A stretch of DNA of 64,000 bases from Pseudohalocynthiibacter aestuariivivens (lineage in GTDB: Bacteria > Pseudomonadota > Alphaproteobacteria > Rhodobacterales > Rhodobacteraceae), in the NCBI RefSeq assembly GCF_011040495.1, contig NZ_CP049037.1, positions 1,426,001 to 1,490,000 of the forward strand, written 5' to 3'. The notes below the pieces were generated by a model. The model made no database searches and was not told the DNA's origin. It worked only from the letters and a program-made list of their open reading frames with translations. Both the position numbers and the translations under genes were made by a program. Each line of letters begins with the position of its first letter. The first letter of the stretch is position 1. Of the stretch, positions 25,707 through 34,735 are shown one piece after another.

Positions 25707-26065
25707 CAGAGCATTCCTTCCTCAAAATCGAACCCGGCGCTTGCGCTCAGATCGACGACATAATCCGATCCGGTTCCCGCCCCCAGATATCCTTCGGCCG
25801 CAGTCAGAACGCCGTCGGGCGGGCTGATCCCGATCCAGAGACCGGTCAGTGCGGCAGCACTCAGCCCGGCAACCGCAGGCCACCCGCCCAGTTCCAGCCG
25901 CAGCCTCGCCCATAGACCAACCCGACGCGGCGCGCGCTGCGAGCGGCTCTGCACCTGCCGCGCATCCGCCATCACCCGCGCCAGCAATGCCGAATCTGGT
26001 TCCGGCACAGCCTGCCGCGCGGCGGCAAAGCAGTCTTCCAGCATTTTGTCCTCGTGGTCACTCAT
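25706..26065 (-). CDS. Small single-pass membrane protein, candidate anti-sigma partner
   Basis: An unrecognised 119-residue protein. The first 60 residues are hydrophilic and helical (EDKMLEDCFAAARQAVPEPDSALLARVMADAR), one membrane helix follows near residues 62-80, and about 38 acidic residues remain outside. It overlaps the sigma factor gene by 8 bp. Cytoplasmic helical domain, one membrane span and this position are the layout of an anti-sigma factor, but I see no zinc-binding anti-sigma motif, so the role is inferred from context only. Confidence 0.7.
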   Translation of the reverse strand: MSDHEDKMLEDCFAAARQAVPEPDSALLARVMADARQVQSRSQRAPRRVGLWARLRLELGGWPAVAGLSAAALTGLWIGISPPDGVLTAAEGYLGAGTGSDYVVDLSASAGFDFEEGML

Positions 26066-26642
26066 CGCGATACCCCAGTTCGGCTTGCCTGCCCGCCAGA
26101 TCGGCTGACAGGGCCCGTTTTCCGCGTGCGGTCAGGCTCTCGACCGCCTCAGCACTAATTCCCATGATCTCGGCGATCTGAATATTCCCCAGCCCATCCA
26201 GATGCCGCAGCACCACCGCTTGCCGCTGCCGCTCCGGCAACCGCGCCAATGCTGCCTGCAAAGCGTCAGTGCGGCTTTGCTCTTGCATCGCAGCGCCCGG
26301 CCCCGGTGCCGGATCAACCGGTTCTTCGGTCATTTCCTGCGCAATGCCATCACCGCGCCGCAACCGGTCGAGGCATAGATTGGCCGTCACCCGATAAAGC
26401 CAGGTCGTCACCTTTGCCTCGCCTGCGCGCCAGTCAGAGGCCACACGCCACAGCCGCAGCATTGCCTCCTGCGCTACATCCTCGGCTTCGGCGCGGTTGC
26501 CCAGCATCCGCACCGCATGCGCGAAAACACGCGGCGTCATCCGCAGCGTTAAAACCCGTGCGGCGCTCGCGTCCCCTTGGGCAAAGCGCACCAACAGCAC
26601 ATCGTCCGGCGCTTCATCCATTGCGTCTAGCGGCATCTCCAT
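26058..26642 (-). CDS. ECF-type RNA polymerase sigma factor
   Basis: A 194-residue sigma-70 family factor with only regions 2 and 4. Region 2 includes EAEDVAQEAMLRLWRVA and YRVTANLCLDRLRR; region 4 includes LPERQRQAVVLRHLDGLGNIQIAEIMGISAEAVESLTARGKRAL, a helix-turn-helix. The likely start is ATG 26642 (an ATG at 26636 is almost equivalent); neither has a strong ribosome site, suggesting coupling to the EF-hand gene 85 bp upstream. Its neighbours are a small membrane protein, a heavy-metal-sensor-type protein and an EF-hand protein, which points to envelope or metal stress. Confidence 0.9.
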   Translation of the reverse strand: MEMPLDAMDEAPDDVLLVRFAQGDASAARVLTLRMTPRVFAHAVRMLGNRAEAEDVAQEAMLRLWRVASDWRAGEAKVTTWLYRVTANLCLDRLRRGDGIAQEMTEEPVDPAPGPGAAMQEQSRTDALQAALARLPERQRQAVVLRHLDGLGNIQIAEIMGISAEAVESLTARGKRALSADLAGRQAELGYRDE

Positions 26643-26727
26643 CACCCAAGCCGTATCCTGCCCCGTTTGTGCCCGCAATCGTACAAGACCGGGATTCCAG
26701 ATCAGAACCCCGGTCAGGACGATGCTA

Positions 26728-27201
26728 TCAGTCCGCGCTCTTCTTGTTCTTGCCATGACCTTTGCCGTGGCCACGATGAGGTTTAAACTCCGCGAACTCT
26801 TCGGCCGAGATAGCGCCGTCACCGTCGGTGTCCATGCGTTTGAAATGGTCGCGCTTGTGACGCGATTCCATCTCTTCCTGGCTAAGCACACCATCCCCAT
26901 TGGCATCATGCCGCTTGATCATGCGGGCCACACGACGGGCAGTACGGGCCTCGGCCTGAGCCGTCAGTTCAGCCTCGGAAAGGGCACCATCGCCATCGGT
27001 GTCCACCGCTGCAAAGCGATCCGCACGATGCGCTGCAATCTCTTCGCGGGTGATTTGCCCATCTGCATTGGTGTCGATCTCCTCAAAGCTGTGCCGTGGA
27101 CCATGCATACGCTCGCCCTTGTCGGTATCTGCCGCACCGACACTGACTGTTCCCAGCATGATCGCGACGCCGAGGCAGATGATTTTGCCTGTATTTTCCA
27201 T
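26728..27201 (-). CDS. Secreted four-EF-hand calcium-binding protein
   Basis: A 157-residue exported protein with a signal peptide (residues 1-24, ending VSVGAA) and four calcium loops of the pattern DxDxDG: DTNADGQITREE, DTDGDGALSEAE, DANGDGVLSQEE and DTDGDGAISAEE. The tail is rich in His, Gly and Lys (HRGHGKGHGKNKK) and may bind metal or anions. AAGGAG 9 nt before the ATG fixes the start. It is the first gene of the sigma-factor cluster and probably a periplasmic calcium sensor or buffer. Confidence 0.9.
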   Translation of the reverse strand: MENTGKIICLGVAIMLGTVSVGAADTDKGERMHGPRHSFEEIDTNADGQITREEIAAHRADRFAAVDTDGDGALSEAELTAQAEARTARRVARMIKRHDANGDGVLSQEEMESRHKRDHFKRMDTDGDGAISAEEFAEFKPHRGHGKGHGKNKKSAD

Positions 27202-27308
27202 ATCTTCAATCTCCTTTAGCGTTTCTGTGCAAAGCCCGCTGTTCGCCGGCTTCTGCAGACTGATACGCACGGGCCTCAGCATTCCGTCGCCCGTAACGAC
27301 ATATTCTC

Positions 27309-27326
27309 GTTCACGGATGCGTGAAC
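27309..27326. promoter_or_regulatory. Perfect inverted repeat upstream of the EF-hand gene
   Basis: Arms GTTCACG and CGTGAAC with a 4-nt loop, about 108 bp upstream of the EF-hand start and about 100 bp upstream of the divergent DUF983 gene. It could be an operator for either gene or a leader hairpin. No cognate regulator is apparent. Confidence 0.35.
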
Positions 27327-27426
27327 TGGCCCGCCAACGCGCGACATCACGACGCAACGGCCTGCTACCCCTTTCATTCGTTGGCCTGATCCCTCATTTT
27401 CCACCCAAGTTAGAATGAGGCCCCGA

Positions 27427-27831
27427 ATGTCCGATAATACTGCTGAAATCGTTGATGCGCCTGAAGCAGAGCGCGAGCTCTGGCCTGCGCTGCGCAAGGG
27501 GTTTCGCCGCAAATGCCCCAATTGCGGGTCAGGTCCGCTGATGAAAAGCTATCTCAAGGTGCGCGACACCTGCACGGTTTGCCGCGAGGACCTTTCGCAA
27601 AATCGCGCAGATGATGGGCCAGCCTATCTGACAATCCTGATCGTGGGGCACCTCATGGCGCCGTTGCTGCATATCGTTTTCGTGCGCTTCCGCCCGGAAC
27701 CACTGGTACTCTTCACGATATTCGCTATTGGCTGCGTCAGCCTGTCACTCTACCTTCTGCCCAGACTAAAGGGGTGTGTTGTGGCGTTTCAGTGGGCCCG
27801 GCAAATGCACGGGTTCGGCAAAAAAGCCTGA
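27427..27831 (+). CDS. DUF983 domain membrane protein
   Basis: A 134-residue protein of the DUF983 family. It has a treble of family marks: RKCPNCGSGPLM and CTVCRED forming a Cys4 zinc-ribbon-like site, then RADDGPAYLTILIVGH leading into two membrane helices (about residues 69-90 and 94-115). Function of the family is not established. ATG 27427 is used; an ATG four codons upstream is equally in frame but has no ribosome site. The NUDIX gene follows after 30 bp, probably in the same operon. Confidence 0.87.
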   Translation: MSDNTAEIVDAPEAERELWPALRKGFRRKCPNCGSGPLMKSYLKVRDTCTVCREDLSQNRADDGPAYLTILIVGHLMAPLLHIVFVRFRPEPLVLFTIFAIGCVSLSLYLLPRLKGCVVAFQWARQMHGFGKKA

Positions 27832-27861
27832 CACTCCGCTAGAAATGGGGAAAGGGCCTGC

Positions 27862-28569
27862 ATGACTGTCGATAAATCTCAGTTGCGCGATGCAGCGACG
27901 GTGATCGTTCTGCGTGACCCCACGACGGCACCGCATGTCCTGATGGGACAGCGCGGTGCGCAGGCCGCCTTTATGCCGAACAAGTTCGTTTTCCCCGGCG
28001 GTGCTGTCGACGCAGAGGATGCAGACATATCGTTGGCAGCCCCGCTGCCGGCGCTATGCGCCGAACGTCTGGCAGAGGACAGCGCGCAGAACATCAGCCA
28101 CGCGTTGGCAGTGGCTGCGATCCGCGAGTTGTGGGAAGAAACCGGGCTGATCCTTGGCCAACGCGGCGATTGGTCAGGCGATATTCCCACGGATTGGCAG
28201 AGCTACGCCACGACCGGCCATCGGCCCGACGCGTCGGCGCTGCAATTCGTGTTTCGGGCAATCACGCCGCCGGGTCGGCCACGACGTTTTGATGCGCGTT
28301 TTTTTCTGGCCAATGCCGCCCACGTGGCCACCGATCTGGATGATTTCAGCGCCGCCTGCGAGGAACTGTCCCATTTGCAATGGGTGCCGCTCAAGGACGC
28401 GCGCCGCTTTGACCTGCCATTCATAACCGAGGTCGTTCTGGCCGAGATTGCTGCGCGGGCGGGCGACCCCGAACCGCCTGCATCGGTTCCGTTCTTTCGC
28501 AACGACGACGAAGCCAGCCTGTTCCTGCGGCTCAAAGGAAGACCCCCACAGCCATCACACTCAGAGTGA
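27862..28569 (+). CDS. NUDIX hydrolase
   Basis: A 235-residue hydrolase of nucleoside-diphosphate-linked or CoA-type substrates. The Nudix box is interrupted: FPGGAVD is separated by about 48 residues from AAIRELWEETGLIL, as in the larger NUDT7/19-like members, and the REL-x-EE metal-binding core is intact. The substrate is not predictable. The gene ends 38 bp inside the 3' end of the converging EamA gene. Confidence 0.86.
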   Translation: MTVDKSQLRDAATVIVLRDPTTAPHVLMGQRGAQAAFMPNKFVFPGGAVDAEDADISLAAPLPALCAERLAEDSAQNISHALAVAAIRELWEETGLILGQRGDWSGDIPTDWQSYATTGHRPDASALQFVFRAITPPGRPRRFDARFFLANAAHVATDLDDFSAACEELSHLQWVPLKDARRFDLPFITEVVLAEIAARAGDPEPPASVPFFRNDDEASLFLRLKGRPPQPSHSE

Positions 28570-29434
28570 TCAGCGCGATACCTGTGCCCTCGCGGGCCGT
28601 TATCTTTTCACCAAAGAACAACACCGATGCGACAAGCGAGAAAATCACCTCGACCTGCCCCACGGCAAAAACATACGCGGCATTCTGCAAGGTAAAGGCA
28701 GTGAACCAGCACAGGCTGCCACACATGCCAGTCAGTCCCATCCAGATGGCAGTGCGCCTCGCGGCGATCACGCTTGTGATTTGTCCCCGCTCGCGCCATG
28801 CCAACCACGCGGCCATCCCGACGGTCTGCGATGTGGTCACGACCGCCAGTGTGACCAACGCGCGCAGCAGCGCATCGTCGCTCGCGATCTCCAGCGTAGC
28901 ACCACGATACCCCACCGCCGATACGGCAAAAAGCGCGCCGGACAGTAGCCCCAGACCCGCCGCCCGATTGACGATACGCCGGTGCCAGCGCCCGGTCATT
29001 TCGGGTGTGTCCGACAGGATCAGCACCCCGACCAGTCCCAAAATGATCGCGGCGAGGCCAACCATGCTGATCCGATCGCCCAACACGACAAGGCCGACAA
29101 TTGCCGTCTGCACGACTTCGGTTTTCTTGAACGTGATGCCGACCGCAAAGTTGCGTTGCGCAAAGAGGGCAACAACGCACCACGTCGCCAAAACCTGTGC
29201 CAAGCCACCACAGAGCGCAAACATCCAGAACCGGGCGGAATACCCCGGCAGCGCCGTATCTGTCAGAACCAGATACCCAGCCGCCAGCGAAATGACGAAA
29301 GGCATGGAGTAAAAGAATCGCGCGAAGGTCGCGCCGCCCGCAGACAATGTACCGGTCGCCAGTGTTTTTTGCAGCATGAAGCGCAACGTCTGGAACGCGG
29401 CGGCGGCGATGGCGAGAATGATCCAGGCTTCCAT
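28532..29434 (-). CDS. EamA/DMT family transporter
   Basis: A 300-residue membrane protein of about ten helices with two EamA repeats; it begins MEAWIILAIAAAAFQTLRFM and contains GLVVLGDRISMVGLAAIILG at the end of the first repeat. It is not closely similar to the EamA protein at 21860. The substrate is unknown. ATG 29434 lacks a strong ribosome site; a GTG five codons upstream is the alternative. It sits 20 bp after the fatty-acid desaturase gene on the same strand. Confidence 0.84.
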   Translation of the reverse strand: MEAWIILAIAAAAFQTLRFMLQKTLATGTLSAGGATFARFFYSMPFVISLAAGYLVLTDTALPGYSARFWMFALCGGLAQVLATWCVVALFAQRNFAVGITFKKTEVVQTAIVGLVVLGDRISMVGLAAIILGLVGVLILSDTPEMTGRWHRRIVNRAAGLGLLSGALFAVSAVGYRGATLEIASDDALLRALVTLAVVTTSQTVGMAAWLAWRERGQITSVIAARRTAIWMGLTGMCGSLCWFTAFTLQNAAYVFAVGQVEVIFSLVASVLFFGEKITAREGTGIALITLSVMAVGVFL

Positions 29435-29454
29435 CGGCCCGGAATGCACCGAAT

Positions 29455-30345
29455 TCAGGACTTAGGCCAGAGCGGATGCGGCACAGTGTCCTTGGCATGC
29501 AGAAAATACCGCCTGAAAATATGTGCATAGCTCATGTACACGTAGTTATCATTGCGATTCAGATAGTGCGCGCGATTGCGAACATAGAGGCCGGGCAGAC
29601 GATACCACGGCTCCTTGGGGTGCATGTGATGAACGACGTGGTAGTTATTGTTGAGGAAAATCAGTGCCAGCGGCCCACGGTCTTCAATCACCACGGTCCG
29701 CCCACTGCATCGTTCATGCGCGCGATGTTCCAAAAATGTCCGAATTTTCAGGATCGACAACCCGGCATAGGCGCATATCAGATAGGCCCAGAGTGGCATC
29801 GTGGCGTAACTCAGCGCCCACAGCACCAGACCCGCCGCCGGGATGTGCCATAGCCAGCCGCGCAGCGCGGCGGTGTCGCCAACCCGGATCGCCCGCCAAT
29901 CGGCGTGCATGAACATCAGTTGACCCACCAGCGGTCCCACGACCAGCCGACCCAGCAACGTGTTGTTAAACATGAGCACGCGACGCCACCAGCGCGGCAG
30001 CCGGCACCAGACTTCCGGATCCAGATAGTTTGATTCCGGGTCGTCATAAGGATCGGTCAGCAACGAGTCTCGGTGATGGTCCAGATGCAAATCGCGGAAT
30101 CGTAGGTAGGGCACCAGCAGACCGAGGCACGGAAACACCAGTGCTTCGTTCAGGCGTTGGTTATGAAACGGATGACCATGCAACACTTCATGCGTCAGCG
30201 ATGAATGTTGTGCAATGGTCAGCGTCGCCAGCACCATCCCCAGCGGCAGCCATAACGCCGCAGCCCATGTGATCGACAGGCCCCAGATCGCATAGACCAG
30301 CACCAGCAACACCAGAGTCGGCCATTCCGTGGAGCGACTATCCAT
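29455..30345 (-). CDS. Membrane fatty acid desaturase family protein
   Basis: A 296-residue di-iron membrane enzyme. All three histidine boxes are present: HEVLH near residue 52, HLDHH near residue 88 and HVVHH near residue 236, with four or more hydrophobic stretches around them. The family inserts double bonds in acyl chains or hydroxylates lipids or carotenoids at the membrane; the NNNYHVVHHMHP third box is common in the short bacterial members. The exact substrate is unknown. Its start overlaps the DUF2061 stop by 8 bp. Confidence 0.88.
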   Translation of the reverse strand: MDSRSTEWPTLVLLVLVYAIWGLSITWAAALWLPLGMVLATLTIAQHSSLTHEVLHGHPFHNQRLNEALVFPCLGLLVPYLRFRDLHLDHHRDSLLTDPYDDPESNYLDPEVWCRLPRWWRRVLMFNNTLLGRLVVGPLVGQLMFMHADWRAIRVGDTAALRGWLWHIPAAGLVLWALSYATMPLWAYLICAYAGLSILKIRTFLEHRAHERCSGRTVVIEDRGPLALIFLNNNYHVVHHMHPKEPWYRLPGLYVRNRAHYLNRNDNYVYMSYAHIFRRYFLHAKDTVPHPLWPKS

Positions 30346-30544
30346 GCTGTGTGCCCCAGCGGATACGCGACCAGATACGCTCGTAGATGATATATGTGGT
30401 CAGCCCGATCGCCGTGTTGATCAACGCCATTGCCCCGCCCACCGTGGCGGAGCCAGTCATAGCCAAACCCACCAATGCCATGATGATCAACCCCATCAAG
30501 TTCCAGATAACCGCCTTGATCAAGGTTCGCTTGGGCCGTTCCAT
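30338..30544 (-). CDS. DUF2061 small membrane protein
   Basis: A 68-residue protein with two hydrophobic segments (about residues 8-28 and 34-52) and the DUF2061 marks KAVIWNLMG and YIIYERIWSRIRWG. Function unknown to me. It precedes the desaturase gene with an 8-bp overlap, so the two are coupled. It is divergent from the XRE regulator, whose start lies 119 bp away. Confidence 0.85.
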   Translation of the reverse strand: MERPKRTLIKAVIWNLMGLIIMALVGLAMTGSATVGGAMALINTAIGLTTYIIYERIWSRIRWGTQHG

Positions 30545-30663
30545 AAATCCTCCTGCTTCCGGACCTCAAAAGCGGCCCTAACAAAAGCGTTACGTCAGGA
30601 AATGACAGGAGGGCATTCCGTATGTAGTTAACATTCTTCCGCATCTGTGATTAAATTCACGAT

Positions 30664-31536
30664 ATGCTAGAAAAAACAGACAAACGTATCCGATCATTGC
30701 TCTTTCGCGGGCGTTTGGCCGAGGCGATGCAACGCAAGCGCATCAGCCAGAGCGCGCTGGCCCGCGCCATCGGTGTGGACCGCTCGACCATTTCTCAACT
30801 TTTATCCGGTGACAGCCCACGCCTTCCCAACGCTCAGGTGGTCGGGGAATGTGCGCGTGTGCTGGGCATTTCGGCTGACTGGCTCTTGGGCCTCACCGAC
30901 CGACCAGAGACCGCCGCCGACATCCTTGCCAACTCGTTGTCGCTGACCGAGGCACCGCGCGCACTGGTGGATGAGCAAATCTTTCAATGGCACAAGGAGG
31001 CGGCAGGTTACAAAATTCGCCACGTCCCCGCAGGTCTGCCTGACATGTTGAAAACCCGCGCTATGCTGGAATGGGAGTACACCCCCCATCTGGGCCGCAG
31101 CACCGATCAGGTTATCGGTGCGTCAGAAGATCGCCTGACATGGATGCGCAGCGCGCAATCGGACTATGAAATCGCCTTGCCAATATCCGAATTGCACAGT
31201 TGCGCACGGGGCGAAGGGTATTATCGCGGACTGCCCCACGACATTCGGCGTGCCCAGATCGCCCATATGACAGAGATGACACAGCAACTCTATCCACGCC
31301 TGCGGCTTTACCTCTTTGACGCTCGGCGGGTATATTCTGCCCCTGTCACGATCTTTGGCCCGTTATTGGCGGTGATCTATATCGGGCGAAATTACATGGC
31401 CTTTCGCGACACAGAACGCGTACGCGCCATGACCGAGCATTTCGACCATCTCGTGCGCGAAGCGGCGGTTGCAGCCCGCGAAATGCCCGACCACCTTGAA
31501 CAGATCGCGACTGAAATGGACCGTAGTGATCAGTAG
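30664..31536 (+). CDS. XRE family transcriptional regulator
   Basis: A 290-residue regulator. The helix-turn-helix is in residues 17-75 (RKRISQSALARAIGVDRSTISQLLSGD), as in Cro/CI-type proteins. The C-terminal 200 residues form an unrecognised domain with WEYTPHLGRSTDQVIGASEDR and LPISELHSCARGEGYY, possibly a ligand-binding or effector region. It is divergent from the DUF2061/desaturase pair, so control of lipid desaturation is a reasonable guess. There is no clear ribosome site; transcription may start very near the ATG. Confidence 0.85.
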   Translation: MLEKTDKRIRSLLFRGRLAEAMQRKRISQSALARAIGVDRSTISQLLSGDSPRLPNAQVVGECARVLGISADWLLGLTDRPETAADILANSLSLTEAPRALVDEQIFQWHKEAAGYKIRHVPAGLPDMLKTRAMLEWEYTPHLGRSTDQVIGASEDRLTWMRSAQSDYEIALPISELHSCARGEGYYRGLPHDIRRAQIAHMTEMTQQLYPRLRLYLFDARRVYSAPVTIFGPLLAVIYIGRNYMAFRDTERVRAMTEHFDHLVREAAVAAREMPDHLEQIATEMDRSDQ

Positions 31537-32573
31537 GGCATGGGATGCGCCCGGTGTGCCGCGTCGATTTCCTTTAACACGGCCTCGCTTAGCACGATTT
31601 CGCTGGCATCCAGCGCCCGGTCCAGTTGTGACACGCTGGTTGCGCCAAAGATGACAGAAGCCATGAACGGACGCTGCGCAGCCCACGCCAGCGCTAAATG
31701 AACCGGATCCAGATCATGCCGTTCCCCTATGTCCAGATAGGCCTGCACCGCCGCCGGCACCCGGTCTGTGATCCGCCCGCCGAGGTCGGAAACGATTGAC
31801 ATGCGCGACCCGTCCGGCACTGCACCGCCCTGATACTTGCCGGTCAGCAGCCCCGCCGCCAATGGCGTGAACGACAGCAGCCCGACATCCTCATGCATGC
31901 TCAGTTCCGCCAAATCAGTGTCGAAGAGACGGCAGAGCAGCGAATATTCGTTCTGGATCGACGCCATGCGCGGCCCATGACCGGCCTCGGCCAGACGTAG
32001 CCATTGCGCCGTGCCCCACGCGCTTTCGTTCGACAGGCCGACATGACGTATGGTGCCGCGTTCCACTTCGCCGGCAAGAGCACCCAACACGTCCTCCATA
32101 TGGTCCAAAACTTCGGCAGTGTTCTGGCCTGACGGGTCAAAAGTCCAGTTCTGCCGAAACATGTAACTACCGCGATTGGGCCAGTGCAGTTGATAAAGGT
32201 CGATGTAATCAGTCTGCAAACGTTTCAGCGATCCCTCGACGGCCTCGCGTATCGTGGCCGAAGATATCGGCGCGCCGTCGCGTACCGCGCCGTAACCTTC
32301 GCCCGAAACTTTGGTCCCGAGGATTACCTCGTCACGTCGACCGCTTTTTGCGAACCATGCGCCGATGATCTCTTCGGTGCGACCCTGCGTTTCAGGCCCC
32401 TTTGGATTCACGGGATACATCTCGGCAGTGTCTATGATGTTGATCCCGCGCTCCAGAGCGCGGTCAATCTGTGCATGTCCTTCATCTTGGGTGTTCTGGG
32501 TGCCCCATGTCATCGAGCCTAAGCACAACTCACTCACCATCAGCCCGGTGCGGCCCAGCGGGTTCATCTTCAT
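31530..32573 (-). CDS. Aldo/keto reductase
   Basis: A 347-residue NAD(P)H-dependent reductase with TIM-barrel fold, similar to the Tas/YajO branch. The N-terminus MKMNPLGRTGLMVSELCLGSMTWG and the catalytic Asp-Tyr pair in IIDTAEMYPV are visible, with the catalytic His in YQLHWPN near residue 130. Substrate unknown. ATG 32573 has AGGA 9 nt upstream; GTG 32576 is adjacent. The stop overlaps the converging XRE gene by 7 bp. Confidence 0.9.
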   Translation of the reverse strand: MKMNPLGRTGLMVSELCLGSMTWGTQNTQDEGHAQIDRALERGINIIDTAEMYPVNPKGPETQGRTEEIIGAWFAKSGRRDEVILGTKVSGEGYGAVRDGAPISSATIREAVEGSLKRLQTDYIDLYQLHWPNRGSYMFRQNWTFDPSGQNTAEVLDHMEDVLGALAGEVERGTIRHVGLSNESAWGTAQWLRLAEAGHGPRMASIQNEYSLLCRLFDTDLAELSMHEDVGLLSFTPLAAGLLTGKYQGGAVPDGSRMSIVSDLGGRITDRVPAAVQAYLDIGERHDLDPVHLALAWAAQRPFMASVIFGATSVSQLDRALDASEIVLSEAVLKEIDAAHRAHPMPY

Positions 32574-32784
32574 CACGCAATCCTGTCACAGCTTTTTCCG
32601 TCAGGCGAAACATTAATGCCTTTTGCATCGAAGCTGTAGACCCGATTGGTTGCTTCTGGTCTGTTGGCTGGCACAGCCCTCATTGCAACACATCAACCCG
32701 TTGCAAAAGCGCGCTTTTTAATACCTATCGCTCAACCATCCCGCATCAGGTATAAAGACCAAGGCATCGTAGAAAGGTACATTC

Positions 32785-33354
32785 ATGTTGCTCCGCTCGA
32801 TGACCCTCGCGCTCGGCCTGTTGGTCGGTGTTGCCACCGCCCCACACGCCGCCCCCGAACTCTATCGCCTCGACACGGCGCGTAGTCAGGTCGACTTCGA
32901 ACTGGATATGGACGGGACGGCACAGTCCGGAACGATGCCAATCAAGACTGCCCGAATGATGATCGACCTAGAAAATGTGCAACGCAGCACTGTCCACGTG
33001 ACACTTGATGCGCAGGCAGCACAAACCGGTGTGGCCTTTGTCACCGGCATGATGAAGGGACCAGAAGTACTGGATACTGCCAATTTTCCGGAGATCCATT
33101 TTCAGTCAACGCGTATCATCGGCGATTTGCAAGGCGCCAGCGTAACAGGCAACCTGACGATTCGCGGCGTCACCCATCCCGTAACTTTGAAAGCAGGCGT
33201 CTTTCGCCAACGCGGCACAGACGCATCCAACCGAGACAAGCTGACCGTGCTGCTATCAGGGACGATCAGCCGTGACGCCTTTGGCGCGGGTGGATATCCG
33301 GGCTTTGTAGGTGACCGGATTGGCCTTCGTATTGTCGCGCAAATCGAGAAATGA
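32785..33354 (+). CDS. YceI family periplasmic lipocalin-like protein
   Basis: A 189-residue exported protein with a signal peptide of about 22 residues (MLLRSMTLALGLLVGVATAPHA). The YceI domain is shown by LDTARSQVDFELDM, NFPEIHFQSTRI, TGNLTIRGVTHPVTL and SRDAFGAGGYPGFVGD. The family binds isoprenoids or amphipathic ligands in the periplasm. AAAGG precedes the start. It is divergent from the aldo/keto reductase, with 211 bp of non-coding sequence in which I see no further feature. Confidence 0.9.
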   Translation: MLLRSMTLALGLLVGVATAPHAAPELYRLDTARSQVDFELDMDGTAQSGTMPIKTARMMIDLENVQRSTVHVTLDAQAAQTGVAFVTGMMKGPEVLDTANFPEIHFQSTRIIGDLQGASVTGNLTIRGVTHPVTLKAGVFRQRGTDASNRDKLTVLLSGTISRDAFGAGGYPGFVGDRIGLRIVAQIEK

Positions 33355-33444
33355 CTCTGCGTTGAGTGAATAGACCAAAAACGACCACCTGATGTCGAAT
33401 ACACATGGTGCGCGCACCGCACTTCGTGACAGTCTGGCCGCATT

Positions 33445-34668
33445 ATGCGTATGATCATTTCCTTTGCTGCTCTCTTCTTGTCCGTGATTTTCCTGCAATT
33501 TTCGTCGGGCGGCGTCGGTCCACTTGATGCACTCAGCGGGTTGGCACTTGATTTCACCACCGCGCAGATCGGCCTGCTGGGATCGGCGCATTTCCTGGGC
33601 TTTTTCATCGGTTGCTGGTGGGCACCACGCCTGATGGGCAGCGTCGGGCACAGCCGTGCCTTTGCCGCGCTGACGGCTGCTGGCACAATTGGGCTGATGT
33701 CTCACATGCTGGTCATCGATCCCTACGCCTGGGCATTGATGCGGGTGGCGACAGGCATCTGCGTCGCAGGATGCTACACGGTGATTGAGGCTTGGCTGCA
33801 AGCCAAGGTTACCAACGAATCGCGCGGCCGCACCATGGGCGTCTACCGTCTGGTCGACATGGGCGCTTCGCTGCTGGCGCAGATGTTGATTTCGGTACTC
33901 GCACCAGCCTCTTATGTTTCCTACAACATTCTGGCGCTGTTTTGCTGTGCCGCGCTGTTGCCGTTGACACTGACCAAGATGCGCGAACCAGAAACGCCTG
34001 TCGCCCCGCGGCTGCGCCCCAGCCTTGCCATTGCCTGTTCACCGCTCGCGGCCCTTGGGGTGGTCGTTGCGGCGCTGTCCAGCGCGACGTTCCGCATGGT
34101 CGGCCCGCTCTATGGACAACAGGTCGGGCTTGCGGTTGATCAGATCGCCTATTTCCTCGCCGCTTGCGTCCTCGGCGGGGCATTGGCGCAATATCCCGTT
34201 GGCTGGTTGGCGGATAAATTCGACCGGCGGCATGTGCTGATCGGATTGTCCTTAGCAGCGATTGTGACCTGCATCGTTACCGCACTCGTTCCCAACCTGA
34301 GCCAAACCGGCGTCATGTGGACCGCGTTCTTCTTTGGCCTCACGTCGTTTCCGATCTTTTCCGTCTCGGCAGCGCATGCCAATGACTTTGCCAGAAACGA
34401 TCAGCGGGTCGAACTATCGGCCGCACTGATGTTCTTCTATGCACTTGGCGCCATCGCCGCCCCCTTGGTCGCCTCAAAGCTGATCGCAGCATTCGGCCCC
34501 TCGGCGATGTTCGTGATGATCGCCATCGGTCATGCAGTGCTCATCCTCTTTGGCCTCACCCGGATGCGTGCCCGCCCGACCCGCGCGGATCGCACGCGCT
34601 ATGTCTGGTCACCGCGAACCAGTTTCATCATCGGCCGGCTCACACGCCAAAGCCGCGATCAGGACTAA
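33445..34668 (+). CDS. MFS transporter (YcaD-like)
   Basis: A 407-residue major-facilitator protein with about twelve membrane helices. The motif between helices 2 and 3 is degenerate (APRLMGSVGHSRAF), while GWLADKFDRRHVL between helices 8 and 9 is canonical. SRGRTMGVYRLVDMGASL is common in the YcaD subgroup. The substrate is unknown. It lies between yceI and metG on the same strand but with gaps of 90 and 67 bp. Confidence 0.87.
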   Translation: MRMIISFAALFLSVIFLQFSSGGVGPLDALSGLALDFTTAQIGLLGSAHFLGFFIGCWWAPRLMGSVGHSRAFAALTAAGTIGLMSHMLVIDPYAWALMRVATGICVAGCYTVIEAWLQAKVTNESRGRTMGVYRLVDMGASLLAQMLISVLAPASYVSYNILALFCCAALLPLTLTKMREPETPVAPRLRPSLAIACSPLAALGVVVAALSSATFRMVGPLYGQQVGLAVDQIAYFLAACVLGGALAQYPVGWLADKFDRRHVLIGLSLAAIVTCIVTALVPNLSQTGVMWTAFFFGLTSFPIFSVSAAHANDFARNDQRVELSAALMFFYALGAIAAPLVASKLIAAFGPSAMFVMIAIGHAVLILFGLTRMRARPTRADRTRYVWSPRTSFIIGRLTRQSRDQD

Positions 34669-34735
34669 CCCGCCTCTGGCCCCCCTGCCCAAGCTGCGTT
34701 AAAGGATGGCTGCGCGACGCAGGAACAGGCACATT

